64,000 nucleotides of DNA, taken from Sphingobacteriales bacterium. Lineage in GTDB: Bacteria > Bacteroidota > Bacteroidia > Chitinophagales > UBA2359. Under the pieces are notes generated by a model. The model searched no databases. It was not told where the DNA came from and saw only the letters and a list, made by a program, of their open reading frames with translations. Where the stretch lies: NCBI GenBank assembly GCA_016711285.1, contig JADJTG010000010.1, positions 227,747-291,746 of the forward strand, written 5' to 3'. Every line of letters starts with the position of its first letter. Position 1 is the first letter of the stretch. A program made the position numbers and the translations under genes. Of the stretch, positions 1 through 8,663 are shown piece by piece.

Positions 1-1
1 G

Positions 2-433
2 TTGGAAACCTGCCAAATGCTGGCGAAAGAAAAAGGAGTAGCCGAGCGCGTGGTTTTTAAAGGTTGGGTGGAGCCTGCTTTGCTCAAAAACATTACTTTA
101 CACGCTACTTTGGGTTTTACTTTTTTTACAAAAGACGGCGAAAGTTATTATTATTCCCTCGCCAACCGCTTTTTTGATTATTTCCACAATGGCATACCTC
201 AATTGTGTGTTGATTTTCCCGAATATGCCCGCATCAATGCCGAGTACGGTATGGCGATACTGACGGATAATTTAGAGCCGCAGCATTTGGCAAAATTAAT
301 AGATGATTTGTTGGGTAATCCTTTGTTGTACGGACAGTTACAACAAAATTGTCTTGCAGCCCGCTTGCATCTGAACTGGCAACAAGAAGCCGAAAAACTG
401 TTGCAGATATACGCCCGCCTTGCTCCCAAATAA
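2..433 (+). CDS. Glycosyltransferase, C-terminal part (5' end outside window)
   Basis: The reading frame is open at the window edge, so the N-terminus is missing and the TTG at position 2 is not a trusted start. The remaining 143 residues look like the second Rossmann-like domain of a GT-B (GT4-type) glycosyltransferase: an early segment of the form 'V.FKGW', then a segment with 'FF.NGIPQL' and 'YGMAIL' where nucleotide-sugar enzymes of this fold bind the donor, and a C-terminal amphipathic helix with a conserved-looking Trp. The expected role is transfer of a sugar from an activated donor in the cytoplasm, probably for a surface glycan; the substrate cannot be told. A strong terminator follows directly. 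Family assignment is reasonable but rests on the fold pattern of a fragment. Confidence 0.6.
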   Translation: METCQMLAKEKGVAERVVFKGWVEPALLKNITLHATLGFTFFTKDGESYYYSLANRFFDYFHNGIPQLCVDFPEYARINAEYGMAILTDNLEPQHLAKLIDDLLGNPLLYGQLQQNCLAARLHLNWQQEAEKLLQIYARLAPK

Positions 434-434
434 C

Positions 435-471
435 AAAAACGACCGACACCTGCGAGGTGTCGGTCGTTTTT
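435..471 (+). terminator. Rho-independent terminator (bidirectional)
   Basis: Perfect 17-bp inverted repeat (arms 435-451 and 455-471) with a GCG loop, an A-tract on the left and a T-tract on the right. It lies directly after the glycosyltransferase stop and can serve both that gene and the convergent gene ending at 521. Confidence 0.9.
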
Positions 472-484
472 GCAACTGAGATTC

Positions 485-499
485 AACTTTGCCAAAGTT
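485..499. repeat. Short palindrome AACTTTGCCAAAGTT
   Basis: A 15-bp palindrome with one central base. Two copies of the same palindrome in tandem lie upstream of the neighbouring gene at 2187-2218, so the T9SS-protein gene is bracketed by the motif. Confidence 0.7.
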
Positions 500-520
500 A
501 AACAAATTGTTTATCGCTGC

Positions 521-2047
521 TCAATGTACAATGCTGAATTTGGTGGCGGTGCCGCCTTCGGCTTTTACGAAGTACAACCCCGACTGCCAGCCGCTTACAT
601 CTAGGCTGTTGCTCCCGCTTTGCAGGGTGATGCGGCTTTGTAATTGTTGCTTGATGTTGTAGATGTACGCCACTGTAAGCGGCGCACCCCTCCATTCTAT
701 ACTTATCCTGTCTTGGGCGGGGTTGGGAAAAACGAACATAGACGGAGGCAAAGACCCAATACTTGCTTCCTCTGTTCCTAAGGTAAGATCTTCGCCGCAA
801 TCATTTGCCCCCAAACAGCCGTTTTCGTCTAATTTTAATAACCACAGCATTGATTTATTCGTTTCAGGATTAAAACCTTGAGTTATTGCCAAATAACCGC
901 CATCGGGAGTAGGGCGGAAAACTGCTGTAACATAAGTGTTATCTTCAAAATCAGGATCATAACACCGCACCCAAATATTATTCAATTCCAAATCCGTTTT
1001 AAAAAATAATTGCCGCTTTTCATATCCATAATTCACCTCCTCCTCACCCGAAGTGAGTATATAGCTTTGATCCACTACCCGAAATAAACCCAAATAAGTC
1101 CACCTCGGGTTAGGGTAGTCGTAGGTTCTTTCCCATATACGCTCCCCTTCATAGCTCAGTTTAATGACACTCGGCAAACGAAAATTGATATATTGGAAAT
1201 TATAGGAGGTATCTTGCTGCGAACCGATGAGGTAGGTTTTGTCGGGTAAAGGGTTGGGCGTAGGATTGATAGCAACACCATACATTTCCATCTCTAAATA
1301 ATTGAGCATGCTATCATTGGGCGCATCGCTGTATCGGAATATTTCATTGCCCAAGGAGTCTGTTTTTAAAGCAAGCCCTCTCCAAGGATTGTACTTATAG
1401 CCGCCCATCAAATAATTGCCCTTTTCGTCTGTTTGAAATGCTCCCAGTTCAAATTTTTGCGAATCAACCCCATAAACGCGCTTCCACTTGATATTACCCA
1501 CGCTGTCGAGGCGCATCAACAAACCTTGGAAATAAGGCGCATCTGCTATACAAGAGCGCGTGGAACCGATGAGCATAAAATCGCCGTTGGGCTGCAAAAA
1601 CAGACCATTCACATTCTCGGTATTTTCGCAGCCGTATTGTTTTTGCCACAGGGTATCAAAGTTTTCATTCAGGCGAGTTAGCTCTATGTCTATATTCTGC
1701 TCTGCCTGATTGTATATCTCTCTTCCCGCCAAATAGCCGTTCGGTAACTTTATTAGTTCGCTCAATGTAAATCCCAAATACTGCTTGTTCCAGAGCAAAT
1801 CGCCCGCTAAGGAAAATTTGGTGATATTGGTGCAGGAGCCTTGTGGGATATTATTTTCGTTGGGAAAAGCGATGCTCTGTATCAGATAGCCGTCTTCTAA
1901 TTCTATATAGCTGTGTACGGTTTCGCCCGTGCTGTTGGGCAGGTCGTGGTAGCGGCTAAAGGTAATTTGCTGGCTGTTGCTTTTTTGGAACACCAGGATC
2001 AAAAGCAAAGCCATAAGAAAAAGATAGTGTTGTTGGGAGTGTCGCAT
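521..2047 (-). CDS. Secreted protein with T9SS C-terminal sorting domain
   Basis: 508 residues. A signal peptide is seen at residues 1-26 (Arg/His start, Leu-rich core, SNSQ end). Residues about 30-420 consist of repeated blocks of the type 'GGY...G....W.K.YG' with 'LKLDENG' elements, which resembles a WD40/PQQ-like beta-propeller. The last 75 residues begin 'FVFPNPAQD' and end in 'GLYFVKAEGG..TKFSIVH', the pattern of a type A Por secretion (type IX) sorting domain, so export across both membranes and attachment to or release from the cell surface is expected. The enzymatic function, if any, is not visible. A TAnnTTTG box lies about 115 bases upstream of the start, and short palindromes bracket the gene. 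Confidence 0.85.
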   Translation of the reverse strand: MRHSQQHYLFLMALLLILVFQKSNSQQITFSRYHDLPNSTGETVHSYIELEDGYLIQSIAFPNENNIPQGSCTNITKFSLAGDLLWNKQYLGFTLSELIKLPNGYLAGREIYNQAEQNIDIELTRLNENFDTLWQKQYGCENTENVNGLFLQPNGDFMLIGSTRSCIADAPYFQGLLMRLDSVGNIKWKRVYGVDSQKFELGAFQTDEKGNYLMGGYKYNPWRGLALKTDSLGNEIFRYSDAPNDSMLNYLEMEMYGVAINPTPNPLPDKTYLIGSQQDTSYNFQYINFRLPSVIKLSYEGERIWERTYDYPNPRWTYLGLFRVVDQSYILTSGEEEVNYGYEKRQLFFKTDLELNNIWVRCYDPDFEDNTYVTAVFRPTPDGGYLAITQGFNPETNKSMLWLLKLDENGCLGANDCGEDLTLGTEEASIGSLPPSMFVFPNPAQDRISIEWRGAPLTVAYIYNIKQQLQSRITLQSGSNSLDVSGWQSGLYFVKAEGGTATKFSIVH

Positions 2048-2162
2048 ATTGGGTTTGTTTTTTTGGTTATCGTCTGTATTTTGACTTTAATAATTTTTCA
2101 AAATTATTCCAATGCTCCTTTTTTCCTTATTTGAGTATTTTATGTGTGGTAAAGAAATATTA

Positions 2163-2170
2163 CAAATATA
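2163..2170 (-). promoter_or_regulatory. Promoter -7 box for the T9SS protein gene
   Basis: TATATTTG on the minus strand, matching the Bacteroidota TAnnTTTG consensus, about 115 bases ahead of the ATG at 2047. Confidence 0.55.
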
Positions 2171-2186
2171 AACCTTTTTTTATTTC

Positions 2187-2218
2187 AACTTTGTCAAAGT
2201 TCGAACTTTGACAAAGTT
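2187..2218. repeat. Paired palindromes AACTTTGnCAAAGTT
   Basis: Two 15-bp palindromes (2187-2201 and 2204-2218) separated by CG; together they form a larger inverted repeat. A single relative is at 485-499. Function unknown; could be a remnant of a dispersed repeat or a weak terminator. Confidence 0.7.
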
Positions 2219-2317
2219 TATTTTACACTCCTCAATGCCGCGCGTATAACCCACTACTTCATTTTTCCGTACTTCGGCATTTCGGTGCGTCCCCTGCCCC
2301 CCAATCCAATAAAAACA

Positions 2318-2354
2318 AAGCCCCTTCGGAAGTTTTGAACTTCCGAAGGGGCTT
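2318..2354 (-). terminator. Terminator after ornithine aminotransferase gene
   Basis: Perfect 17-bp stem (2318-2334 with 2338-2354), loop TTG, GC-rich base and a T-rich stretch on the minus-strand exit side. It follows the stop codon at 2379 of the minus-strand gene. Confidence 0.85.
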
Positions 2355-2378
2355 ATCGCTCAATAATAATGGCAAAAA

Positions 2379-3617
2379 CTATGATTCCATTTCAAAATTC
2401 AGGACGGTATCGCGAATAATACCTACACACTCCATCAGTTGGGCTTCGTTCATCACCAAAGGCGGTGCAAAACGGATTTTGTCGCCGTGGGTGGGCTTGG
2501 CGAGCAAGCCTCTTTCTTTCAAATTCATACACAATTCCCACGCTGCCTCTTTATGGGAGTGCTCGATAACGATGGCATTGAGCAAACCCTTGCCGCGTAC
2601 CGTTTTTATCAAAGAACTCTCCTGCTGCAATTGACGCAACTCGCGGCGCAGTATTTTTCCCAAATAATCGGCATTGGCAGCCAAATTTTCCTCTATCAAT
2701 ACTTCCAAAGCCGCCACCGCCACCCGACACGCTAAAGGATTGCCGCCGTAGGTAGAGCCGTGTTGTCCGGGCTGAATGGTGAGCATAATGTCATCATCTG
2801 CCAGCACCGCCGACACCGGCAACAATCCGCCCGAAAGGGCTTTACCCAAAATGAGCACATCGGGGTGCACTTCCTCGTGGTCGCAGCAGAGCATTTTTCC
2901 GGTGCGCGCCAATCCGGTCTGTATTTCATCGGCAATCAACAACACCTGATGCGCACGGCACAAATCGGCAGCTTTTTTCAGGTAGCCTTCGTCGGGTACT
3001 TGCACACCCGCTTCGCCCTGAAGGGGTTCTACCAAAAAGCCGCACACATTTTTATTTTGAAGAGCCGCTTCCAAAGCGGCGGTATCGTTGTAGGGAATAC
3101 GCACAAAACCGGGCGTAAAAGGACCAAAACCGCCGTAGCTGTCGGGGTCTTGCGAAAAAGATACAATGGTGGTGGTGCGCCCGTGAAAATTACCGTCACA
3201 CACCACTATCACGGCTTCGTAAGGCTGAATACCCTTGACGGCATACCCCCAGCGGCGGCAGAGTTTGAGGGCAGTTTCTACGGCTTCGGCACCGGAGTTC
3301 ATCGGCAGCACTTTGTCGTAGCCGAAAAGTTCTGTGATGTATTTTTCGTATTCGCCGAGCGCATCGTTGTAAAAAGCGCGGGAGGTGAGCGTCAGTTTTT
3401 GAGCTTGCTCTATCAGTGCAGCCACAATTTTGGGGTGGCAATGCCCCTGATTGACGGCAGAATATGCCGAAAGGAAATCGTAATAGCGGCGGTCTTCACA
3501 ATCCCACACATACACGCCCTCGCCGCGCGAAAGCACAACAGGAACAGGGTGATAATTATGTGCGCCGTATTTATCTTCAAGTTCTATGAAGTAGTTGGAA
3601 GTAAGCGTTGCTGGCAT
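2379..3617 (-). CDS. rocD: Ornithine--oxo-acid aminotransferase
   Basis: 412 residues, the usual length for this class III pyridoxal-phosphate aminotransferase. It converts ornithine and 2-oxoglutarate to glutamate-5-semialdehyde and glutamate, linking arginine and proline metabolism in the cytoplasm. Visible landmarks: 'YSAVNQGHCHP' near residue 55, 'MNSGAEAVE' at about 105, 'GNFHGRT' at about 140, 'EPLQGEAGV' near 200, 'IADEIQTGLARTG' near 228 with the PLP-binding Asp, and 'ILGKALSGG' near 255 with the Schiff-base Lys. These match ornithine aminotransferase better than acetylornithine or GABA aminotransferases. The ATG at 3617 is preceded by a TAnnTTTG box and the gene appears monocistronic. 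Confidence 0.93.
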   Translation of the reverse strand: MPATLTSNYFIELEDKYGAHNYHPVPVVLSRGEGVYVWDCEDRRYYDFLSAYSAVNQGHCHPKIVAALIEQAQKLTLTSRAFYNDALGEYEKYITELFGYDKVLPMNSGAEAVETALKLCRRWGYAVKGIQPYEAVIVVCDGNFHGRTTTIVSFSQDPDSYGGFGPFTPGFVRIPYNDTAALEAALQNKNVCGFLVEPLQGEAGVQVPDEGYLKKAADLCRAHQVLLIADEIQTGLARTGKMLCCDHEEVHPDVLILGKALSGGLLPVSAVLADDDIMLTIQPGQHGSTYGGNPLACRVAVAALEVLIEENLAANADYLGKILRRELRQLQQESSLIKTVRGKGLLNAIVIEHSHKEAAWELCMNLKERGLLAKPTHGDKIRFAPPLVMNEAQLMECVGIIRDTVLNFEMES

Positions 3618-3639
3618 ATCGTAAAAAAATATTTTGTTA

Positions 3640-3647
3640 CAAAATTA
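3640..3647 (-). promoter_or_regulatory. Promoter -7 box for rocD
   Basis: TAATTTTG on the minus strand, matching TAnnTTTG, about 23 bases before the ATG at 3617. Confidence 0.55.
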
Positions 3648-3816
3648 AGTTTTTTTTTCATCAAAATACACAAGCAATCTGTTAAAAGATGATGATGATG
3701 AATACACCGATAATAAATTCTGGTTCTCAAATACTGAATTCATCAAAAATGCCTTAATTTCACAGGTTTAAATCAACAAACCCTCTTGCACAGGCTTTAT
3801 TCGCCGCTTATCAATT

Positions 3817-4698
3817 ATGACTTATATAGAAGGACGTGCTGCTTCTGTGGGCAAACGCCGCCAAACTTCCTACATTTATGCCATCAGCAGCATTACATTG
3901 GTATTGTTTGTTTTGGGTGTGTTCGGAATTTTGCTGCTCAATGCCCAGCGTATATCGCAAATGCTCCGCGAAACGCTCGAAATTACCATTGCGCTCAAAG
4001 ACACCGCCACCGCCGCCGACATTGAGCAGCTGCAAAAGCAACTTCGGCAGCAGCCCTATACCAAAGAGGTGTTGTATATAGATAAAGAGCAGGCAGCAGA
4101 GCAATTTATAAAAGAATATGGCGAAGACTTTGTGAGTATTCTGAACTTTAATCCTCTGTTCAACACGCTGAGTTTGCACCTCAAAGCCACCCACGCCGAT
4201 GAAGCAAATTTAAAAACGATAGAAACTTTTTTAGAGCAACAAAGTACTGTTCAGGATTTGTATTATCCCGAAAATGTACTGAGCCTCATCAATCGCAACG
4301 TACAAAGGGTGAGCATTATTTTAATGGTATTGGGGGCGGTATTTTTGTTTATCACCATCGCCCTTATCGACAGCACCATCAAACTTTCTATGTATTCGAG
4401 TCGTTTTCTTATCAAAAGTATGCAGTTGGTAGGTGCTACACGCCAATTTATCAGTCGTCCTTTTATCCGAAAAAGCATCGCAAATGGTTTGGTGAGCGGT
4501 TTTATGGCTTGCCTGATGCTCCTGGCACTCATCTATTTTATACAGCAAAATCTGCCTGAATTTTCGCTGCATAGCAATTTGCTGATGTATCTGTATATCT
4601 TTTTTACGGTGATATTATTGGGTATTTTAATTTCGTGGTGGAGTACCAAAGCGGCGGTTATCAAGTATTTAAAACTGCAATTGGACGAGTTGTATTAA
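3817..4698 (+). CDS. ftsX: Cell division protein FtsX
   Basis: 293 residues with the FtsX layout: a cytoplasmic N-terminus, a first membrane helix at about residues 22-45, an extracytoplasmic domain to about 165, then three more helices (about 170-190, 220-245, 262-285) that make up the FtsX/MacB-type permease domain. FtsX with the ATPase FtsE forms an ABC-type complex at the septum that in other bacteria activates peptidoglycan hydrolases. The short segments 'LMVLGAVFLF' and 'MQLVGATRQFI' in the permease part are typical. No ftsE is adjacent, which is common in Bacteroidota. It is followed after 35 bases by the FAH-family gene on the same strand. Confidence 0.9.
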   Translation: MTYIEGRAASVGKRRQTSYIYAISSITLVLFVLGVFGILLLNAQRISQMLRETLEITIALKDTATAADIEQLQKQLRQQPYTKEVLYIDKEQAAEQFIKEYGEDFVSILNFNPLFNTLSLHLKATHADEANLKTIETFLEQQSTVQDLYYPENVLSLINRNVQRVSIILMVLGAVFLFITIALIDSTIKLSMYSSRFLIKSMQLVGATRQFISRPFIRKSIANGLVSGFMACLMLLALIYFIQQNLPEFSLHSNLLMYLYIFFTVILLGILISWWSTKAAVIKYLKLQLDELY

Positions 4699-4733
4699 TT
4701 TTTATTATTTGTTTTTTTTATTAAAATAAAGAT

Positions 4734-5345
4734 ATGAAAATATTTTGCGTAGGGCGCAATTATGCCCAACACGCCAAAGAATTGGGCAATAACTTGCCGG
4801 AGCAGCCGCTTATTTTTTCAAAATTTCCTACGGCGGTGCTGCGCGACAATCAGGATTTTTATCTGCCCGACTTTTCCTCCAATATACACCACGAATTGGA
4901 ATTGGTGGTGCGTATCAGCAAAAACGGCAAGCACATCGCCGAAAAATTTGCCCACAACTACTATCAGGACATCACCGTAGGTATTGATTTCACCGCCCGC
5001 GACCTCCAGCAGCAACTCCAACAAAAAGGGCAGCCCTGGGAAATTGCCAAAGCATTTGACAATTCCGCGCCTTTGGGCAATTTTGTTCCTTTGGCTTCGT
5101 TACAACAAGCGTCCAACATTGAATTTCACCTGCTCAAAAACGGCGAAACCGTACAACACGGTTTTTCGGGCGATATGATTTTCGGCATTGATGCGCTCAT
5201 TGCTTATATATCGCGCTATTTTACGTTGCAGCAAGGCGATTTGCTCTTTACCGGCACGCCCGAAGGCGTGGGCAAAGTGGCAATCGGCGACCGCTTACAG
5301 GCTTTTATTGAGGGTAAAGAGTTGCTTAACTTTGAAGTAAAATAG
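4734..5345 (+). CDS. Fumarylacetoacetate hydrolase (FAH) family protein
   Basis: 203 residues, the length of the short single-domain FAH proteins (acylpyruvase / oxaloacetate decarboxylase type). The start 'KIFCVGRNYAQHAKEL' is diagnostic of the family. The metal ligands are visible as 'HHELELVV' near residue 58 and Asp in 'GIDFTARDLQ' near 85; 'AFDNSAPLG' and 'GDLLFTGTPEGVG' are the other signature segments. It probably cleaves or decarboxylates a small acylpyruvate-like metabolite in the cytoplasm; the exact substrate cannot be assigned from sequence. It lies 35 bases after ftsX, so co-transcription is possible. Confidence 0.88.
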   Translation: MKIFCVGRNYAQHAKELGNNLPEQPLIFSKFPTAVLRDNQDFYLPDFSSNIHHELELVVRISKNGKHIAEKFAHNYYQDITVGIDFTARDLQQQLQQKGQPWEIAKAFDNSAPLGNFVPLASLQQASNIEFHLLKNGETVQHGFSGDMIFGIDALIAYISRYFTLQQGDLLFTGTPEGVGKVAIGDRLQAFIEGKELLNFEVK

Positions 5346-5439
5346 AGCCTTCGCGCAGCAAATCTGTTTTTTTGGTATTATGTTTGATGATGGACATTAC
5401 AGCATATTATTTTTATCAACCGCCAAACTATCAAACAAT

Positions 5440-6456
5440 ATGAAGATTTTTTTCAAGGGTACACTTACAATGGTGTTGCTCGCTATGGTGTTGAGTGTGG
5501 TCGCCTGCAAAAAGGACGAAGCCCCGCTCGCTACCAAAAATTTTGAGTTGTACCTCAACTACTGGAATCCGAGCGGCAGCGACCCGCAGGTGGAATTTGA
5601 CCAAGCCCAAACCTCGCCCGAAATTATTATTGATTTTTCCAAAGAATTCGGCAGCGAATTAGTGCCGCCCAATTTGGTGACGGTCAATATTGACAATATG
5701 CGTATTTTGGACGAAAACTCGTTCAATTACGAAATTGCCGAAATAGAAGCCTACGAACTTAAAGAAAATACTTGGAAACAAGATGTGGAATTTACGATGG
5801 ATTTTGTGCCCACACAGGATTTAGCCGTGTATTTGGTATTAGATGCGAGCAAATCGCTCGGCGACGACTTTGATGATGTAAAGCAATATGCACAAAGTTT
5901 TGTAAATCAGATTTTTGAAAATGTACCCAATGCGCGTATCGGGGTTATTACTTTTTCGACAGAGGTACGCATCAAAGAACTCGGCACCAACCGCACCGAC
6001 ATTTTGAACTACATCGACTCCACGCCTACCGGAGACTATACAGCACTGTACAGTGCTATGGATTTGGCAATTACAAAACTCAAAGCCGCCACCGCCGAAT
6101 CGAAGGCAATTCTTACTTTTACTGACGGTATTGATAATATGGCTCCACAAGAGCTTAATCCTGCCTACCTGCGCGACCAAGTGATGAACGACAGCACCAA
6201 CGCAAAAATCATCACTTATAATATTGGCTTGAAAGGTGCCAACCGCACCATTGACGAAGAAGCATTGGAATATTTATCGCTCAATGGCGGAAAAGCAGAA
6301 TTTCCGAACTCGGTGCAGGATTTGGGCGAAGTATTTAAAAATTTCTCGCAATCCATTTCTACGGTTTATACGTTGCAATATATTCGCAACCGCCAACAGG
6401 TATTGGAACAAAGCAAACGCCAGCTTAAATTTTTGATTAAAGCAAAAAGAAAATAA
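5440..6456 (+). CDS. VWA-domain lipoprotein
   Basis: 338 residues from the ATG at 5440; an upstream in-frame ATG at 5380 is less likely because the 5440 start gives a clean lipoprotein signal, with hydrophobic core and lipobox 'LSVVAC' then Lys-Lys-Asp. After about 120 residues of beta-rich sequence a von Willebrand factor A domain begins, with the MIDAS motif 'DASKS' near residue 140 and later 'TFTDGIDN'. VWA domains bind ligands through a divalent metal, so a role in surface adhesion or complex assembly is plausible. A strong terminator follows. The partner is unknown. Confidence 0.8.
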   Translation: MKIFFKGTLTMVLLAMVLSVVACKKDEAPLATKNFELYLNYWNPSGSDPQVEFDQAQTSPEIIIDFSKEFGSELVPPNLVTVNIDNMRILDENSFNYEIAEIEAYELKENTWKQDVEFTMDFVPTQDLAVYLVLDASKSLGDDFDDVKQYAQSFVNQIFENVPNARIGVITFSTEVRIKELGTNRTDILNYIDSTPTGDYTALYSAMDLAITKLKAATAESKAILTFTDGIDNMAPQELNPAYLRDQVMNDSTNAKIITYNIGLKGANRTIDEEALEYLSLNGGKAEFPNSVQDLGEVFKNFSQSISTVYTLQYIRNRQQVLEQSKRQLKFLIKAKRK

Positions 6457-6474
6457 TAGATACCTTCTTTTTAC

Positions 6475-6515
6475 AAAAAAACGCTTCGTATCTCTTGGAT
6501 ACGAAGCGTTTTTTT
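6475..6515 (+). terminator. Rho-independent terminator
   Basis: 18-bp perfect stem (6475-6492 with 6498-6515), 5-base loop, A-tract before and T-tract after, following the VWA lipoprotein gene. Confidence 0.9.
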
Positions 6516-6568
6516 ATTTTTTGAAATTTTATCCCCGCCGTGCTGCCCAAAATATAAACAACACATCT

Positions 6569-6576
6569 TATATTTG
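6569..6576 (+). promoter_or_regulatory. Promoter -7 box for cmk
   Basis: TATATTTG only 8 bases before the ATG at 6584. If transcription starts a few bases after the box, the mRNA would be almost leaderless. Confidence 0.6.
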
Positions 6577-6583
6577 CCACGCC

Positions 6584-7291
6584 ATGAACTTCTCAAAAAT
6601 TATTATCGCAGTGGACGGCTACTCGTCTTGCGGCAAAAGCACCTTAGCCAAGCAGTTGGCGAAAGCCCTGAACTATATCTACATCGACTCCGGTGCGATG
6701 TATCGCGCAGTGACCTTATATTGCCTTCGTAAAAATATTGACGTAAATAATGCCGCCGCCGTCATAAACACCTTGCCCAATATACATATAGATTTCCGGC
6801 GCAACGCACAGGGCGATAATGAATGTTACTTAAACGGCGAAAATGTGGAAGCGCACATACGCAGCCAATCGGTAGCCGAAAACGTGAGCGAAGTCAGCCT
6901 GATTAAAGAAGTGCGGCAGTTTTTGGTGCAAAAGCAACAGGAAATGGGGCAGGCGCGCGGTATCGTGATGGACGGGCGCGACATTGGCACGGTGGTGTTT
7001 CCCGATGCTGAGTTAAAAGTGTTTTTGACCGCCGACCTTCATACCCGCACCCAACGCCGCTACGAAGAACTGCTCTCCAAAGGCATAATGACGACCTTAG
7101 AAGAAGTGAGCCAAAACCTCCAACACCGCGACCATTTAGATACGCATCGGCAGGAAAGCCCCCTGTATCGCGCCAAAGATGCCATTTTATTGGATAATAC
7201 CCTGCTCACGCGCGAAAAGCAATTTCAGATGGTATTTAACATGGCACAACGCATCATTGCAGAAAGTACCACCGCCGAACAAATCAATTAA
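6584..7291 (+). CDS. cmk: Cytidylate kinase
   Basis: 235 residues from the ATG at 6584. A longer in-frame start at 6521 would overlap the promoter box and adds a non-homologous leader, so it is rejected. The Walker A loop is 'GYSSCGKSTLAKQLA' at residues about 11-25, followed by 'YIDSGAMYRAVTLY' which binds CMP, 'GRDIGTVVFPDAELKVFLTA' in the middle and 'RDHLDTHRQESPL' in the lid region. The enzyme phosphorylates CMP and dCMP with ATP in pyrimidine salvage. The gene is alone on its strand and ends at a bidirectional hairpin shared with the next, convergent gene. Confidence 0.95.
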   Translation: MNFSKIIIAVDGYSSCGKSTLAKQLAKALNYIYIDSGAMYRAVTLYCLRKNIDVNNAAAVINTLPNIHIDFRRNAQGDNECYLNGENVEAHIRSQSVAENVSEVSLIKEVRQFLVQKQQEMGQARGIVMDGRDIGTVVFPDAELKVFLTADLHTRTQRRYEELLSKGIMTTLEEVSQNLQHRDHLDTHRQESPLYRAKDAILLDNTLLTREKQFQMVFNMAQRIIAESTTAEQIN

Positions 7292-7295
7292 AAAA

Positions 7296-7329
7296 GCGGA
7301 AGAAAAATAAAGTTTTTATTTTTCTTCGC
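7296..7329. terminator. Bidirectional terminator between convergent genes
   Basis: Inverted repeat (7296-7311 with 7315-7329, one bulged G) with A-rich and T-rich arms, located between cmk and the methyltransferase-like gene that converge on it. Confidence 0.7.
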
Positions 7330-7376
7330 AGCACTCGGATAAAGAATACGGTCACAAATATTTTTTTATCGCTGCA

Positions 7377-8126
7377 TCAGATTTTATCTTCCAATAATAA
7401 CCTGCCGCTGTATTTGAGCCATTGCACAGCACCATAAGCCGTGGCAAGCACCAATATCATCAGGATAAAAGGAAAAAACTGTTGGAATGGAGAAAAAGAA
7501 GAATCTTCGGAATAGGTGTTGAAAGCTGTAAGAATAAGAGCTGCCATTATCCACATAAATGCCGAATAATCTTCATAATACAAAATACGTTTCCAATTGA
7601 ATGAGCCATGTGCTAAAGCGTTTTCTACTTCGGACAGCTTGGGCACAAAACGAGATGTAGAGGCTTTATAGTGCGAATATTGCTCGGAGAATTTTTCGTT
7701 GAGGTATTTTTCTTCAGAAAAGATAATAAACGCATAAACCCCTATCGCCAAAGGCAGAAAAAATACAAAAAATTGCAGTGAGTTGGCGATAAAAATCAAT
7801 CCTGTTAAAATCATCAAATTACCCAAATACATAGGATTTCTTACTATTTTGTAAGTCCCTTCGGTGATAAGTTTAGAAGCAAAAATTTTGGTGTCTTTTC
7901 CGTAGCGCGTAGGGCTTTCGGTGCCGATACTCAACAAGCGCAGCGCCTGCCCCAATACTGCCAACAGCCACCCCAGCACCAACATAGACATATAATTGTA
8001 ACGCAGTGGCGGCGAAGGCAACAGCAGCAGCAAATACAAGCAAGGAAGTATCCACACCCGATGGCGATACAAAAAATGTCCTATCTTATCCATAGAACTA
8101 TCTGCGTTATCATTATACAATAACAT
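7377..8126 (-). CDS. Isoprenylcysteine carboxyl methyltransferase-like membrane protein
   Basis: 249 residues (an alternative ATG at 8093 would remove 11 residues). About six hydrophobic segments are visible. The stretch near residues 90-105 containing 'EGTYKIVRNPMYLGN' and the later 'EEKYLNEKFSEQYSHYKASTSRFVP' are the two signature blocks of the ICMT/phospholipid methyltransferase superfamily, in which the Arg-Asn-Pro and Glu...Tyr residues shape the S-adenosylmethionine pocket at the membrane. In bacteria most members have unknown substrates (lipids, quinone-like or isoprenoid molecules). A C-terminal extension with two further helices follows the family core. Family call is good, function uncertain. 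Confidence 0.78.
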   Translation of the reverse strand: MLLYNDNADSSMDKIGHFLYRHRVWILPCLYLLLLLPSPPLRYNYMSMLVLGWLLAVLGQALRLLSIGTESPTRYGKDTKIFASKLITEGTYKIVRNPMYLGNLMILTGLIFIANSLQFFVFFLPLAIGVYAFIIFSEEKYLNEKFSEQYSHYKASTSRFVPKLSEVENALAHGSFNWKRILYYEDYSAFMWIMAALILTAFNTYSEDSSFSPFQQFFPFILMILVLATAYGAVQWLKYSGRLLLEDKI

Positions 8127-8174
8127 AACGAAATTTGTAGAAAAAGGTAGCCTGTTGTATCTCTATCTTTTCTG

Positions 8175-8182
8175 CAAATATA
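8175..8182 (-). promoter_or_regulatory. Promoter -7 box for methyltransferase-like gene
   Basis: TATATTTG on the minus strand about 49 bases upstream of the ATG at 8126. Confidence 0.5.
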
Positions 8183-8338
8183 AAAATACTATTATAAATA
8201 TAAAAAATACTTATGCTATCTCATCATTGCATTGTAAAAAATAAACAGCAAAATCAAATAAGACAACTGCTAACCATTACAACATAATGCACTATTTAGA
8301 GAAAAGCTTGTTGTAAAGGTCACAAAAAATGGGAAAAA

Positions 8339-8620
8339 TTATTTATCTTCGTGGGTAGGCTGAACAGGATAGGCGGTGTTGTCATTTGCTTGTATGAGGC
8401 AGTCGGAGTCGATGAGTGCCGAATTGCCGGTGGTAGCAAAACCGGTGGCTTGCACTACACATTCCATTTGCTCCTCGTCCAAAGGCGAAAAAGTAAAGCT
8501 TTTTTGTGCTGCACCATTCGGCTGCAAAGCAAAAGCAGACGAATAGTAAAAAACGATATACAACAGATGCGCACCGGCAAACCAAGGAAATAAATCGGCT
8601 GTGCGTTGTAAGATTTTCAT
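8339..8620 (-). CDS. Small hypothetical protein with one hydrophobic segment
   Basis: 93 residues, not recognised. Residues about 12-32 are hydrophobic (membrane helix or uncleaved signal), followed by a polar, acidic tail with two Cys residues spaced about 20 apart. It is called as real because a clear TAnnTTTG promoter box lies 36 bases upstream on the same strand and no competing gene covers the region. A small periplasmic or membrane-anchored protein is likely; no function is proposed. Confidence 0.45.
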   Translation of the reverse strand: MKILQRTADLFPWFAGAHLLYIVFYYSSAFALQPNGAAQKSFTFSPLDEEQMECVVQATGFATTGNSALIDSDCLIQANDNTAYPVQPTHEDK

Positions 8621-8655
8621 GATAATATTGTCGTGTTTAGTTTAGGATTACATTA

Positions 8656-8663
8656 CAAATATA
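8656..8663 (-). promoter_or_regulatory. Promoter -7 box for the small hypothetical gene
   Basis: TATATTTG on the minus strand, 36 bases before the ATG at 8620. Confidence 0.5.

Noticed and set aside
2760..3692. 310-codon open frame antisense to rocD
   Set aside because: It mirrors a clearly coding gene and its translation shows no family features.
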